Source: Axinella damicornis (Eukaryota; Porifera; Demospongiae; Axinellida; Axinellidae). Taken from it: 64,000 nt of DNA. Positions 35,996 to 46,899 of this stretch are shown here, piece after piece. Positions within the stretch are counted from its first letter, which is position 1. Each line of letters begins with the position of its first letter. A program made the position numbers and the translations under genes. The stretch is taken from NCBI GenBank assembly GCA_963931865.1, contig OZ007505.1, forward strand, positions 17,881,457 to 17,945,456, written 5' to 3'. The notes under the pieces were generated by a model. That model was given only the letters and a program-made list of their open reading frames with translations, ran no database searches and was not told the origin of the DNA.

Positions 35996-36458
35996 GAATG
36001 CAGTGATGGGCTATCTGAGTGTGAATAGCTAGGTCAAGTGAGCAGAATGTTTGTTGGGCTGCTGAAGTGGCCGAAGAACAGCCTGGAAAGTGAACAGCCT
36101 CCGACAGCTCCCTGGCCAAGAGAGTTGACCTTTCGGCATTACAGGCCCGGCCTATTTTCATGTTACTAGTTAGGGCGAATTTGGCTGGTTTGGTAGCTGG
36201 ACTGGGCTGGTGAGAGGGAGTAGATGTGTGGCCAAAACTCTGTAACCGAGAGGTGAACGTGGAAAAGCATCCCTAGTTTTGCAGGGGGTAGGTTGACCTT
36301 TTGAAAAGTGCCCTTGGCTTTAGTCGGTTTTAGTTGGTGTGCGTGGAATTTTTTTTGAAAGCCTAGAGGGAGCAGTTTGATGCAAAGTATTGCTGAAACT
36401 TGTGTACGCTTTGATACTGCCCATTTATCCATCAACTTGGTTTCGGACACCGCTGTAC

Positions 36459-36998
36459 CCATGTTTCCTACCTTAAGGGCAATAGGGGTGGCTGGTGGCC
36501 TAGCGGTTAAAGCATCCGACTGCTAATCTGAAGGTTGCAGGTTCGAATCCCACCATTGCCATAGGAGAGATTTTCTTTCTCTCCTAGGAGTTGACTCAGC
36601 TCTACCCTTAAAAATGAGTAGGTGTGTTCTTGAAGGTGTTTCACCAGATACAGTTCACACCCATGTTTCCTACCTTAAGGGCAATAGGGGTGGCTGGTGG
36701 CCTAGCGGTTAAAGCATCCGACTGCTAATCTGAAGGTTGCAGGTTCGAATCCCACCATTGCCATAGGAGAGATTTTCTTTCTCTCCTAGGAGTTGACTCA
36801 GCTCTACCCTTAAAAATGAGTAGGTGTGTTCTTGAAGGTGTTTCACCAGATACAGTTCACACCGCATCCTTCGGAGGGGATGTAAAGCCGTTGGTCCCGG
36901 GGTACTGGTTAATATTAGCATTCATGCTATTCCGGTTACCTCGTTAGCCACTCTACATGGTGGTTTCTCATAAAAAAATTAAAAATAAAAAAAATCTC
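36459..36998 (+). repeat. tRNA-derived SINE with head duplicated in tandem (202-bp period) and A-rich tail
   Basis: Two units (atgtttccta at 36461 and again at 36663) each carry a pol III A box (TGGCCTAGCGGTTAAAGC, first at 36496) and a B box (GGTTCGAATCC, first at 36540). The anticodon-like loop reads CTGCTAA (GCT). The T-stem does not pair and the Ser-type long variable arm is missing, so it is not a functional tRNA. After the second unit come a body segment (aaagccgttggtccc) and an A-rich tail at 36971-36993. Confidence 0.75.
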
Positions 36999-37001
36999 AA
37001 G

Positions 37002-37309
37002 CAGGGGCGTAGCTAGGATTTCGAGATTGAGGAGGCGTGGAGTTGACAGCGCGTGCTAATTAATTATTCATGAGTTAATCCGCAGTGCACGCAAACAGTT
37101 GCTCTCGAAATGCTACAGCAATATGCCGGTGCCCTGACTGTCCCAGACTTGCAGCACTAAGAGTATACACCGGCTCATGGTCAGCCTAGCTCCTGTGTCT
37201 GTCATCAGATCGAACGCACATCGTACGCGGAGTGTGCGAGACTCCGGACACGCACGTCATTATCCAGAAAAGCGAGGAGGCAACTGCCTCATTGCTAGCT
37301 ACGCCCATG
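37002..37309. mobile_element. hAT-like MITE, CAGGGGCGTAGCTAG ends, inserted after the SINE tail
   Basis: CAGGGGCGTAGCTAG mirrors CTAGCTACGCCCATG. TCTCAAG is repeated at 36995-37001 and 37310-37316 (7 bp exact, eighth base probably mutated). 308 bp, no ORF. Confidence 0.8.
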
Positions 37310-37387
37310 TCTCAAGGCTTTAATTAGGCTAGTGCAATGACAAATCCTAACACTGGAGTTTGGCCTAACCCTGTAGATCCTAGCCCT

Positions 37388-37973
37388 ATGAATATCATTA
37401 ACCCTGATCCGGGTTAGGGTGATCCCACTAACCTTGGTGTGCCTATGAATCTCATTAAAACCCAGTGGGCATGGGATAGAACCCAGTCTTTCTGTCTGCT
37501 CATGAATAATAATGAGTTAGGATTAGATAGCTCCATGCTGTGCTCGTGAGCTTGTTGGACTTTAGTCAGCTGTCCGATGGGAGGGTTGGCTTATGTTGAC
37601 ACTCATGAATATCATTAGTGACCACCTGTCAGATCTTTGGTGGTGTAGCATGGGGTTGAAAGCATGTGTGTTGTGTGATGCAATATTCGTAAATTCACCC
37701 TGAGACTCCACTCTCTCCTAACACTGACAACCGTGGATCATGAATATCGTTAGCCCTAAATTGGAACTCATGACTGGCATTGTTGTCCAAATTGAGGTCA
37801 ATGAATCTCATTAAATCCTTCAGCTTTGGCTGAGATTCAGCTTGTCTGTCAGCTTCATGAAAAAGCAATGAGCCATTTTCAGGTAGCCGTGTGTAGCAGT
37901 CATGAGCAAGATTGCCTGTAGTTTGCTGTTTGGAGGGAAGTTTGGCTTGTGTTGACTCTCATGAATATCATTA
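37388..37973 (+). repeat. Cluster of seven ATGAATATCATTA-type motifs upstream of kinase copy 3
   Basis: The motif (T)CATGAAT(A/C)TCATTA occurs at 37388, 37445, 37500 (variant), 37603, 37738, 37801 and 37959, spaced about 56-166 bp. The same motif bounds the 180-bp units at 872 and 22098 and occurs singly at 13795 (reversed). No gene is seen. It may be stacked decayed copies of the repeat or a binding-site cluster. Confidence 0.5.
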
Positions 37974-38108
37974 GTGATGTGCTTTCAGTTCCCATGTAGT
38001 GTGGTTTGGGTTCAAGTGAAGGCTAGTAAGCTGGAATATTCTTGAGTTTTAGTTAGGGGTTTGGGTTAAGGGCTTCTGTTACAGTACTTGCAATATCTAC
38101 CATCTTAG

Positions 38109-39500
38109 GTCATGGTGTGTTTAATGATCTGAAGCCCTTCACGAACAACGCTAAGCCAACAGGGAGGGTACTGGGAAAGGGATCCTATGGTGAAGTGGAG
38201 GAGATGAGAGTTGGCCGAAAGGTGGTGGCTGGGAAGAAGTTTCGACTATCGGTCAATGACGGTGGCACCATGAGAAAGTTTTCAACCGAGCTACTAATTT
38301 TAGCCCAGCTTCACCATCCCAACATAGTAGCATTTGAAGGTGTATGTCATCTGCCGAATGAAGCACTACCAGTTCTGCTAATGGAGCTACTGGTAACAAA
38401 TCTCCATTCCTACCTCCTTGATCCTTCCCACGCTAATCTGGGTATTTACAGGAAAGCCACCATCTTGTGTGACATCGCCAGTGGTCTTGCCTACCTCCAC
38501 AGTCTAAGCCCTCCGCCAAGGGCGGCGGAAGCACGGGGGCTACGGGAGCTGTAGCCCCCCTGAAGTGCTCGAGAAGGGGGGCTTAGCCCCCCTTCCCAAC
38601 GAAACGTACACTGCCTATATAAAGGCAGTTCTCTGATCTATCAACCTTTCAAGACTTACCTCTAGAAATCAGTATAAGCCAATAGCTAGTTGCTTACTGC
38701 TTGGCTCCTATAGCTTCTTATTCCGCCGGGACGTGACATCGACGCTAACAGTCAAGAGAGAAAAGGGTTATTTTGTATCGTGAGAAATGGGTTATTGCTA
38801 AACAGAAGCACGCGATCGCGATGCAATATCCATACGATCGAGGCCCAAGGTAGCTAGGTGGGCCCAGAAGAAAACTCTGACCTGACTGGTCTCCCAGGGA
38901 CGAAGGTGCCACGAGAGCCCATCCTGGTAACTGTGAAATGAAGACGAAAAAATTTTCCGCAGCCTCTGCGCCACTGCCTTCGGCAGCGTGCATTAGCCCC
39001 CCCAATCTTATAATGCTTCCGCCGCCACTGCCCTCCGCTAGTGCATCGAGACCTCACTGCAAGAAATGTGCTGCTCAACTCCAAGGAAACAGCCAAGATC
39101 GCCGACTTTGGAAATGCTCGAATCCTAGACATTGACCCTCAGTCATCGAAAGGTATGACTTCCCGTCCAGGCACTCTAGAGTACATGCCACCAGAAGCCT
39201 TCGGTGCTAGCACAAAGTATGACACAAGTCTTGACGTCTTCTCTTTCGGTCACCTGGCACTCTTCGCAGCCATTCAAGAGAGCCCTACAACTATGCTTCC
39301 ATATATGTATTACACTTCAGAATCTACTGAACCTCATTTTTGTCTAGAGGTAGAGCGCCGCCAAAGATACATTGCTAGAGCAGAGAAGCTGCTAGGAAAG
39401 GATCACGCCATCATGACCATTATTACGCAATGTCTCCAGAACAAACCTCGTGCCAGACCAGCAACCAGCCAAATACTGGAAAAGCTGCAAGAACTTACAG
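38109..39500 (+). pseudogene. Kinase exon, copy 3, split by a 514-bp hAT MITE
   Basis: Exon borders are as in copy 2 (..catcttag|GT and ACAG|gtatgt). 38109-38508 encodes the N-lobe through LSPP, and 39039-39500 continues with VHRDLTARN to the C-lobe. Between them lies the MITE 38517-39030 plus its duplicated target. Read through, the frame hits TGA at 38552-38554 after eight foreign codons, losing HRD, DFG and the C-lobe. No GT..AG pair neatly removes the insert. Apart from this the frame is open, and all catalytic residues survive, so the break is recent. This copy may also be non-functional because its first linker exon lost its acceptor (see 39732). Confidence 0.75.
38517..39030. mobile_element. 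hAT MITE in the kinase exon, exact 8-bp target duplication
   Basis: The ends CAAGGGCGGCGGAAGCA and TGCTTCCGCCGCCACTG are inverted (two mismatches). CCCTCCGC is duplicated at 38509-38516 and 39031-39038. Copy 2 shows the empty site (CCCTCCAC followed by TAGTGCATCG). Confidence 0.9.
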
Positions 39501-39731
39501 GTATGTCACTTCTGTATCCGTAAACGGAATATGCAGGTACTCATCAAGACATGTATTTTCAATGCACATGCGGAAGAACTCGTGTTTTGAGTCCCCAAAC
39601 ACAATCTACAGTGACAACAGCAGCTGGTATGACTCTACTACTGGTTGCTGTATATTACTGCTTCAATAGTGTGGTGTGTGCAGAATGGTTGCTATACACA
39701 GTCTCTTATGTACTTCTAAAATTCTGTATAG

Positions 39732-39785
39732 GTCCTTCCTCTTCAAAGTCCCACCTCAAAGTGTCTCAACCACACAAATTTGCTG
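39732..39785 (+). pseudogene. Second linker exon, copy 3 (first linker exon's acceptor destroyed)
   Basis: 39732-39785 keeps ..gtatag, a 54-nt phase-1 frame and GCTG|gtgag. The first linker at about 39575-39626 has 'atgcggaaga' where the others have 'atgcaggaac', so its AG acceptor and frame are lost. Skipping it would still keep phase. Confidence 0.5.
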
Positions 39786-40390
39786 GTGAGGGTACTATGT
39801 GTACACAGGGATGCTACAAACAGTCAGTACATAATTGCATGATTAACCCTTTGAATTCGTTCCCCCAAAGAACACATTTTCATGCATTCAGCGCACATCA
39901 CCTTTGTATGTACTCCTCTCCCAGAGACTTGGTGGGGCTCACACACATGAAGAGCCCCCTCTGGCAATACCGTTAATGATATTCATGACCCCCACAAGCC
40001 CAGCAATCAAAAGGTGGATGTCTGCCGGATTCTCACCCAGGATCTTCCTAAACTTGGACCTGATCCGAATGATGGCACATTGTACACCATCAATTTGCAT
40101 GTTTTCTCGATGATCTATCTGAGGCCCTTGGTGGGGATATGAATCTCATTAAATTGAAAACACCTTGGGGCTATGCCCCATTCCCCCCCAAGAAAGTGGC
40201 CCCTAAGCCCTCTGAAGCCTGTTAAGAGCACTTTCTGGTCCGATGAGAAGCCCTACAAGTGCATAGGGACTAAATGGCGTCTACAGGTAGCTCCTAAAAG
40301 GTCCATTGCAAGCCTATTGAAAAGTTAAAGTCATCACTGTGGACTGACTGTATATGCTTTGATCAGGCTGTTTGTCAATTTATTGTCAAC

Positions 40391-41849
40391 CTAGTCTCGG
40401 CCCCAGACCCAAACCAACCCCAGCGCGGATCGCTTCCAGTATCACGCACGGGGAGGGAGGGTCTGGTGAACTTGCTACATAAGAACATTATGGGATGTAG
40501 CATGCCACAGTCATTCTGAATAGTAATATATAATTGGCCGGTGCAAGATTACAACTCAAGTAGCTGCGAGAATACTCAAAAGTGCACAGTGGAGCTATAT
40601 CCGTGTATTGAACAGTTAGTTGTCTTACCGGAGTATGACTACAGGTTCTAAGCTAGGGCCTATGCCAAGTTGCAGCAAGATACCATCTACGCTAGTGTCA
40701 AAGACGAGGGCGGAAGCTTAGGTAGAAGGGCGGAGAACTCGCCATTTCTCAATGCAGTGTGCCTCATCTACAAAGACAGCATCAAGGCATTCCTGGTGTT
40801 GAGATCTCTCTCTCTCTCTCCACTTGCTACTGCCTCCGGGCTAAGAATGCCCCCGTTCTCTACCCTTCTGCCATAGATAATATAAACCGGAGGTGGATGT
40901 GAAACGCTTCCGTTTATTCGATTTTTGCGTGAAACACTCATTGCAGCGGGTGTAACGGTTAGTTTACGGAAGTTCACTAGTCCGCTCCATTCTTTCGTGG
41001 GGAAAGGGACGAGTTACCACTATAAAACTATTTTCTTCTAGTGCTCTGTGGTTTCTGAAGCTGAGAACGATTGTCAACAACCAGCTGCCTTCCTCCGTCG
41101 CTGGTTTGTGGCAGCGATTGCTTAGTGTACTTGGTCGTAGCTGCTCGTTCATAATCCAGTTACATAGCAGCTACTGGGTATAATAGTCCGATATACCCGC
41201 TGCAATGATTGTTGCAATGAATTTCCGTGTACTCTCCACGGATGCGTACCGTTTCACATCCACCTCAGGTTTATATTATCTATGCTTCTGCTGATGACAG
41301 TCCGCCCCGATTTTCAGCACTAAGCGCCAACACCAGGTAGCACAAAGAGTCCACGGTCTACATCAGGAGGCCATGAGTGCTGCGAAGTGGTGCTCCTGGT
41401 AACATGAACACCTTCAGAGGGTTCATTACAACGGCAATCAGCTCTCCCTGACACTGCAGGAGGCAGACATCCACTACAGCAGAGCGACATTCCATCCTGC
41501 CCGTCGGAATCGATACAACCATGCATCAGCTTGACCTTTCACCAGCTCTCTCGTGACTTCGACTTCACCGTAGCTAGTAACCGTCAACCCCAGTTGGCAA
41601 AATACAGCTGTAATCACGGTCTCGACAACTTTGTTGAGCAGCTAGCTAGCTAAGCATGAATTAGTGCACAGCGCTCGTGGCGTGAACATTCCATACGTCG
41701 TTACTAGCCAATCAACCAATCAGATTCAGCCCTCTGAAATTCCGCGAACGACTAATTTTTATGTAGCAAGTTCACCAGACCCTCTCTCCCCGCGTGTGAT
41801 ACTAGATGCGATCCGTGCTGGGGTGGGTTTGGGTCTGGGACCAAGACTA
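40391..41849. mobile_element. 1.46-kb TAGTCTCGG element with 9-bp target duplication and nested inverted repeat
   Basis: The inverted ends are TAGTCTCGGCCCCAGACCC and GGGTCTGGGACCAAGACTA, with inverted similarity reaching about 80 bp inward. TTGTCAACC is repeated at 40382-40390 and 41850-41858. A second inverted pair sits inside (40875-40908 AGATAATATAAACC.GAGGTGG and 41250-41283), so an older or younger MITE is nested. It is inserted in the intron between linker and Death-domain exons of copy 3; copies 1 and 2 lack it. Confidence 0.8.
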
Positions 41850-42428
41850 TTGTCAACCTTGACTGCAACTCCTCAGACTATACTGTGCATGCGTGGTTAT
41901 CATAGTTCTCCATCCCAAAATTGCATGCAGAAATGACGATTATTATTTCAATGAGCACAAGGTCATCGATCTCTCATGAGCATAGACGCTTTGCTAGTGG
42001 TGATGAGGTATTGTAACAACAAGGTACGCCAAAGGAACGTGGGAGGTGTGTAGAAATAGGCTTTGTATTGAGCTGCCCGTGACTCACCGTCCGATGAAGC
42101 CATCATCTCCAAGGTTAGCAGGTCCAAACACTTATGGGACTGCCTTCTACTGTTCTACGCGAAAGAGCTCATGCAATCATCGCACGTTAATGTAAGATGA
42201 TTCTGCAGCTTTTATCGCAATCTCTGACATTGAGGTTTGTAGACCATGCACACCCTTACCTAAAAATAGCAAGAAACGCATTCCAAGTGTCATTCCAGGA
42301 AGGAAGTGGCCTCACAATTAACCACAATACTGCATGTGCATATTTAGGCACACCGCGTGCAGTGAGTTAATGGTGCCATTGGTATACTCAATTAAAGGTC
42401 TCAGTATTCAATGTTTTCACACTTGCAG

Positions 42429-42739
42429 ACAAGCGCCCCACAATCGGTCAACTGCAACTACTGCGCTTCAGTGGACGAAAGATTGAGATCATCAAGACAT
42501 TGGCTCCAAGATGGCAGCACTTTGGTAGCCTTCTGGGTTTTGATTCTGTTGGCATAAACATTGACTTAATCAGAGCGAGGCACCCTGCTGATCCCGAGTC
42601 AGGGTGCAAAGAAATGTTGCAGATGTGGTTAAAGGGAAATGGAGTGGGACCTGCCACCTGGCGAACTCTGGCAGAACTCCTCGAGGACTTTGAGCATAAG
42701 AAATTGGCAGCTGATGTTAGGAAGTATTTTAAGTTCTGA
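42429..42739 (+). CDS. Death-domain exon (terminal), copy 3
   Basis: It enters in phase 1 after ..cacttgcag and ends at TGA 42737-42739. The Death-fold core is intact (LAPRWQHFGSLLGFDS, CKEMLQMWLKGNG, ATWRTLAELLEDFEH, LAADVRKYF). It remains open although its kinase exon is interrupted. It could still be spliced from another phase-1 exon such as the ankyrin exon at 20440-21804. Confidence 0.75.
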
Positions 42740-43649
42740 ACGTTTGATAACTAGTTTGCTATGAGAGTGATGTGCTTGTGCTTTTGGTTGTGAATATAAA
42801 CATGTTCAATAGATCACTGCTCCTTAGCAAGACAATAGGTCTCTTGACTCCAACCATCCACTGGCTAGCCTCGGAGACATGGTCCACCATCAGAAACAGG
42901 ATGTCCTCTGCTATGACATAGTCCCCACAATCCAAAGCTGAGGGAGAAGAAGAAATTATATAACCTCAAAAGCTCAATCCCCAGTTTTGCCTATTGCTTG
43001 AATTGAAGTACAAGTGCCCAGTCTTACTTATTTATTCCCAAGGATATCATTTTAGTCCTTGACCACACCGTACTGACAGGATTGAGCATACACCACATGA
43101 AGTCTGGGAATGAGACTATATGTGCTGCCTTTGGCGGCTCGGTGCACCCTTGGTGTGGTGTAGTACTGCATTAGCTGACCCGGTGCTTCGGAGTTGGACC
43201 CAGGTCATATGCAGTCATGCATGTGCAGTGATCATGCAGTTCCAGATATAATAATCAGGTAGCTATCTAGCTGGGCTTAGTAGGTGCCTCCCATGCTCAA
43301 ACAAACTATGATCTGACATGCAGAAGCCACTTATGATTAATCAATCAATAGTGCAATTAGATGAGCAATAGGCATTCAAGTTGTATCCCAAGTGCAAATA
43401 TTAGTTCCTATATGCACAGTTAATTAATTACATTGTCAAGTATGAGTGATCGGTGGCTGGGAATGAGGCTAGTAGCTACATGCATTAATAAAAATTCACT
43501 TCAAGCATATGAATCTAGCTGCATACTGGCACCATGAACAGTGGGATGTAACAATTATTATTATCATGCAGTCTGCACAGCACTGACTCAACCATGCATC
43601 GACTGTATAGTGTATGCAACAAAAGGTGGTAGGAGAGCCTGGAAACAAC

Positions 43650-45350
43650 AACAGAACACTTTTAGTTATCATGTGATTAAATAATCTGTCACACGCTAAT
43701 TTACAATTTCACTCTGTTCTTGCAAGGCCACTTCTCACAACCAAACTCGGACAGCTCATATTTGTGTAAGTTGCGACAAACGACGATCAAGCTGGTCATG
43801 CAACCACAGTTAATAGTGATCTCAAAGTCTTCAGGCCCCTTCACAGGCCTGACAACTCCCTTTCACTAACGTTGAGGCATAAATCTTTTCTATTTCTGTG
43901 TCCCTTATGTGCTATTTATGCACTCCTGACAGCAGCGAAGGTAATGCCATATCATGTGTTCATGTGATTTCATTCTGCAATCTGATTGGTACTGTCAGAT
44001 TCAGGCACCCGAAGTCGACAGTTTTCTAACAAATGTTACCAGTTCTCTCCTTCCCGCCGGAATAAGCCTGGGACCTGGGACTGAGGCCAAGAGCCCTGGG
44101 TTGTACATGTAGCATGCGTCTAAAGATAAGCTAATGCACTTGTTACTGGACTTTGCACCAGTATGGGGTGCCATCTGTGCCAAAAATCAGTCTATCGCTA
44201 CATTTGTAATGATGGCACCCCATATACGTACCTGGCCCTATTCCGGTGGAGACATCACAGAGCCTCTTTGATGGCTACACCAAGGACCGAGACCACCCAT
44301 AGCCCTACCTCTTCAATGGCTGCAGCAACAGACGTGACCGTAAAATGATGTGGAACGAGCGGGAGCACAACCTGGAAAGAGTTTTCAGGCTGCAGGTTCA
44401 AGTCTTGAGCAGCAGAGGTGCACATTTGCATGAACCTGCTGCCAATGTACGTGTTGCAACAACCAGCACCATGAAGCTACAATTCAGGGGTGCACGTCAC
44501 TGTGTGATGGCATCTTAAACTACAACTCACATGCTGCTTGCTTAGGTTCGCCCCATGACATAAGCATCTGCCTAGTCTACTCTGTATTCATGGTATACCT
44601 GTGGTTGTAACTATCCTCCCTAAAATAGTATGTTCATTGACTATGAAGCCTCTAAACAATTTAGCTAACCTGCTTAGGCAGTGCGTGATGTCAGTACCTC
44701 TGGAGCAAACAGCATGTACGAACAAGGGCAAGCCGTAAGTACGAGCTTGTGGACACATTCTGCCAAAGTATTCACGAAATCAGAATAAAGCAATGCAAGA
44801 GACTAACCTTGTTCCAACCTTCCAAACCTCTGCCCTGCTTTTGTCGCTTGCATTATTTCACTCCTATATGAGAGTGTCTGCGTGGGAACGTGGCTAGCAT
44901 GAGGCATCACAAGCTTGAGCAATTCCCACATGGCTTGTTGAACAGCTGCAAAACTTCTCTTCACACCACTTTCCCACACCACGATGATCTTGGTCATTCT
45001 GCTGCAATGGTATACTGAGATGCTTGACTTTTAATACAGCTATCTCAAGTACATAGCTATATATTGTCACAGTATAGTCATGCTATGACAGTGCTTATGT
45101 AGCTAGGATGATGCAACTTTAACTTTGCATGAAGGCTCTCACAATGCGTCATCCCAGACGTGCTTCGTGGGTGCATTGTGAGCATGCATGCAGCAAATTA
45201 GTTACCATGGACTGGATTTCAGGTACAGTTATAGAATCCTAGATCACATTGTCTGTATTAAATGGATATACTACGTAATTAGTGATGCCATGTACAAGTG
45301 GGCAAACAATGTTTTACTAGCTATATGTAACTGCACTGAATGACTTCCAG
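43650..45350. other. No gene recognised
   Basis: Non-repetitive-looking sequence with short ORFs only, and none with a recognisable motif. The duplicated kinase block ends at its left edge (43640). A decayed 'ctgggactgaggcc' end lies at about 44078. Confidence 0.35.
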
Positions 45351-45362
45351 TGTGACTGAAAC

Positions 45363-45411
45363 TAGCCTTGTACCCAGGCCCCACCCCACGCAGGACCTGG
45401 GTACGAGGCTA
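45363..45411. mobile_element. 49-bp palindromic mini-element, near-perfect 9-bp flanks
   Basis: TAGCCTTGTACCCAGG mirrors CCTGGGTACGAGGCTA. The flanks GACTGAAAC and GACCAAAAC agree at 7 of 9. Confidence 0.75.
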
Positions 45412-45577
45412 GACCAAAACTCAATGTAGGGTGGTCGACCATGCATAGCCACGTCCTAAGGCCTTCTCACCCCAGCGTTGGTCGCTTGCAGGCCTTCTCA
45501 CAGCAGCATTTCTTGCACTAGTGGTGGTGAGAAGGCCTGGGAATGAGGCTGAGGGTGACCACCTCACAGATGTTAGG

Positions 45578-45630
45578 TAGCCTCGTTCCCAGGCCCACAC
45601 GTTCCGCGTGAGGGCCTGGGTACGAGGCTA
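45578..45630. mobile_element. 53-bp palindromic mini-element with perfect 9-bp target duplication
   Basis: The ends TAGCCTCGTTCCCAGGCCC and GGGCCTGGGTACGAGGCTA are inverted. GATGTTAGG is duplicated at 45569-45577 and 45631-45639. The other copies of the host repeat have a single GATGTTAGG, i.e. the empty site. Confidence 0.9.
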
Positions 45631-45890
45631 GATGTTAGGATACTGCAGTGTGAAAACAAGTTGGCACACATGGAGTGGTTACCATGGTAGCAGACAACTG
45701 CAGAGACAGTGGTTGTGAGTAGTTTACTTTGGTATTGGGATGACAGCAGATGACAGTGATTCAAGATTGTTACCTTTTGCACACATGAGCAGCAAGGGTT
45801 AAGCAATTGTTTTTGTCTGTCTGTTGTCTATCTGTCTTCTGTCCAGTGAAAAATTTAAATCTTGCAAAATAGACCCCCCAAAAATGAGTG

Positions 45891-46462
45891 TACAAAAGCG
45901 GCCATTCTGCTTTTCTAGAAATTCCTAGACACTGTAGCTAAACCATTTGTGTTTTGCTGAATTCCTGAAATCAAGTAACTGTAACCCAAGAGATGGTACA
46001 AAAGTGGCCATTCTGCTTTTCTGCAAAACTGCACCATGCAGACATCTAGTGTTTTGTTGAATTCCTGAAATCAAAGAACTGCAACCCCAGATGCCTTGTG
46101 GTAAGGCTTCCTTGTGAAACTGGATGGAAATCTCAAGAAAACTGGAAATTCCACAAAACTGGAAATTCATCAAGCTGCTGTTTCTGTAAAATCTGGAAAT
46201 CAAGTATTCCAGACAAGCCTTATCACAAGGAAGCCTTACCACAAGGCATCTGAGGTTGCAGTTCTTTGATTTCAGGAATTCAACAAAACACTAGATGTCT
46301 GCATGGTGCAGTTTTGCAGAAAAGCAGAATGGCCACTTTTGTACCATCTCTTGGGTTACAGTTACTTGATTTCAGGAATTCAGCAAAACTCAAATGGTTT
46401 AGTTACAGTGTCTAGGAATTTCTAGTGCAGTTTTGCAGAAAAGCAGAATGGCCGCTTTTGTA
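45891..46462. mobile_element. 572-bp long-palindrome MITE with TACAAAAG...CTTTTGTA ends
   Basis: The two arms of about 230 bp mirror each other closely (TACAAAAGCGGCCATTCTGC at the left, GCAGAATGGCCGCTTTTGTA at the right), with a loop of about 110 bp around 46120-46215. Within each arm 'gaattcctgaaatcaa' and the '..aaaagtggccattctgc' block are repeated twice. TA at the ends suits a Tc1/mariner-type MITE. If transcribed it would fold into a long double-stranded RNA. Confidence 0.8.
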
Positions 46463-46899
46463 CACTAATTCCCCAAAACCTTCGTATTAAGGGACTTAAA
46501 ACAACAGCAACTATAGAGTTGCATGCTTGTGTACCTGACAGAAGTCAAGGCGCTTTGTTTTGCTGTTAGTAGGGTGACTATCTCACAGATGATCTGCACG
46601 ATTCCTCACATTTGACATCTACCAACTGTATATTGTTTCAGGCAGACCTGAACCATTTGAGTGGACTGAATATTGCACTGCTGATACAGTACCATGTACG
46701 GCTCTCATACTGCATCATCATCATCATCCCAGAGCTACTTTGTTGGCAATGTAGTGTGGGGTTTATTGAGCATGTGGGTGGATTCTACGGAATGGACTCT
46801 ATGAGCTAGGTTTAGAATCCCAGTACTGACCAATCATGTTGCCTGATTTAGTATACTAAGTACTGATGACTAAATTGACTTTTCTATGCATGTGCACAG

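Larger units (their letters stand above)
45550..46720 (+). repeat. Third copy of the 'gggtgaccacctcacagatg' element, with two nested insertions
   Basis: It is collinear with 28645-29550 but carries the 53-bp mini-element at 45578 and the 572-bp palindrome at 45891. The Glu/Pro stretch is shortened ('aggcagacctgaaccatttg'). Confidence 0.6.

Noticed and set aside
36489..36556. Functional tRNA-Ser(GCT) gene
   Set aside because: The T-stem does not pair, the long variable arm is absent, and the sequence sits at the head of a repeat with an A-rich tail; it is a SINE head.
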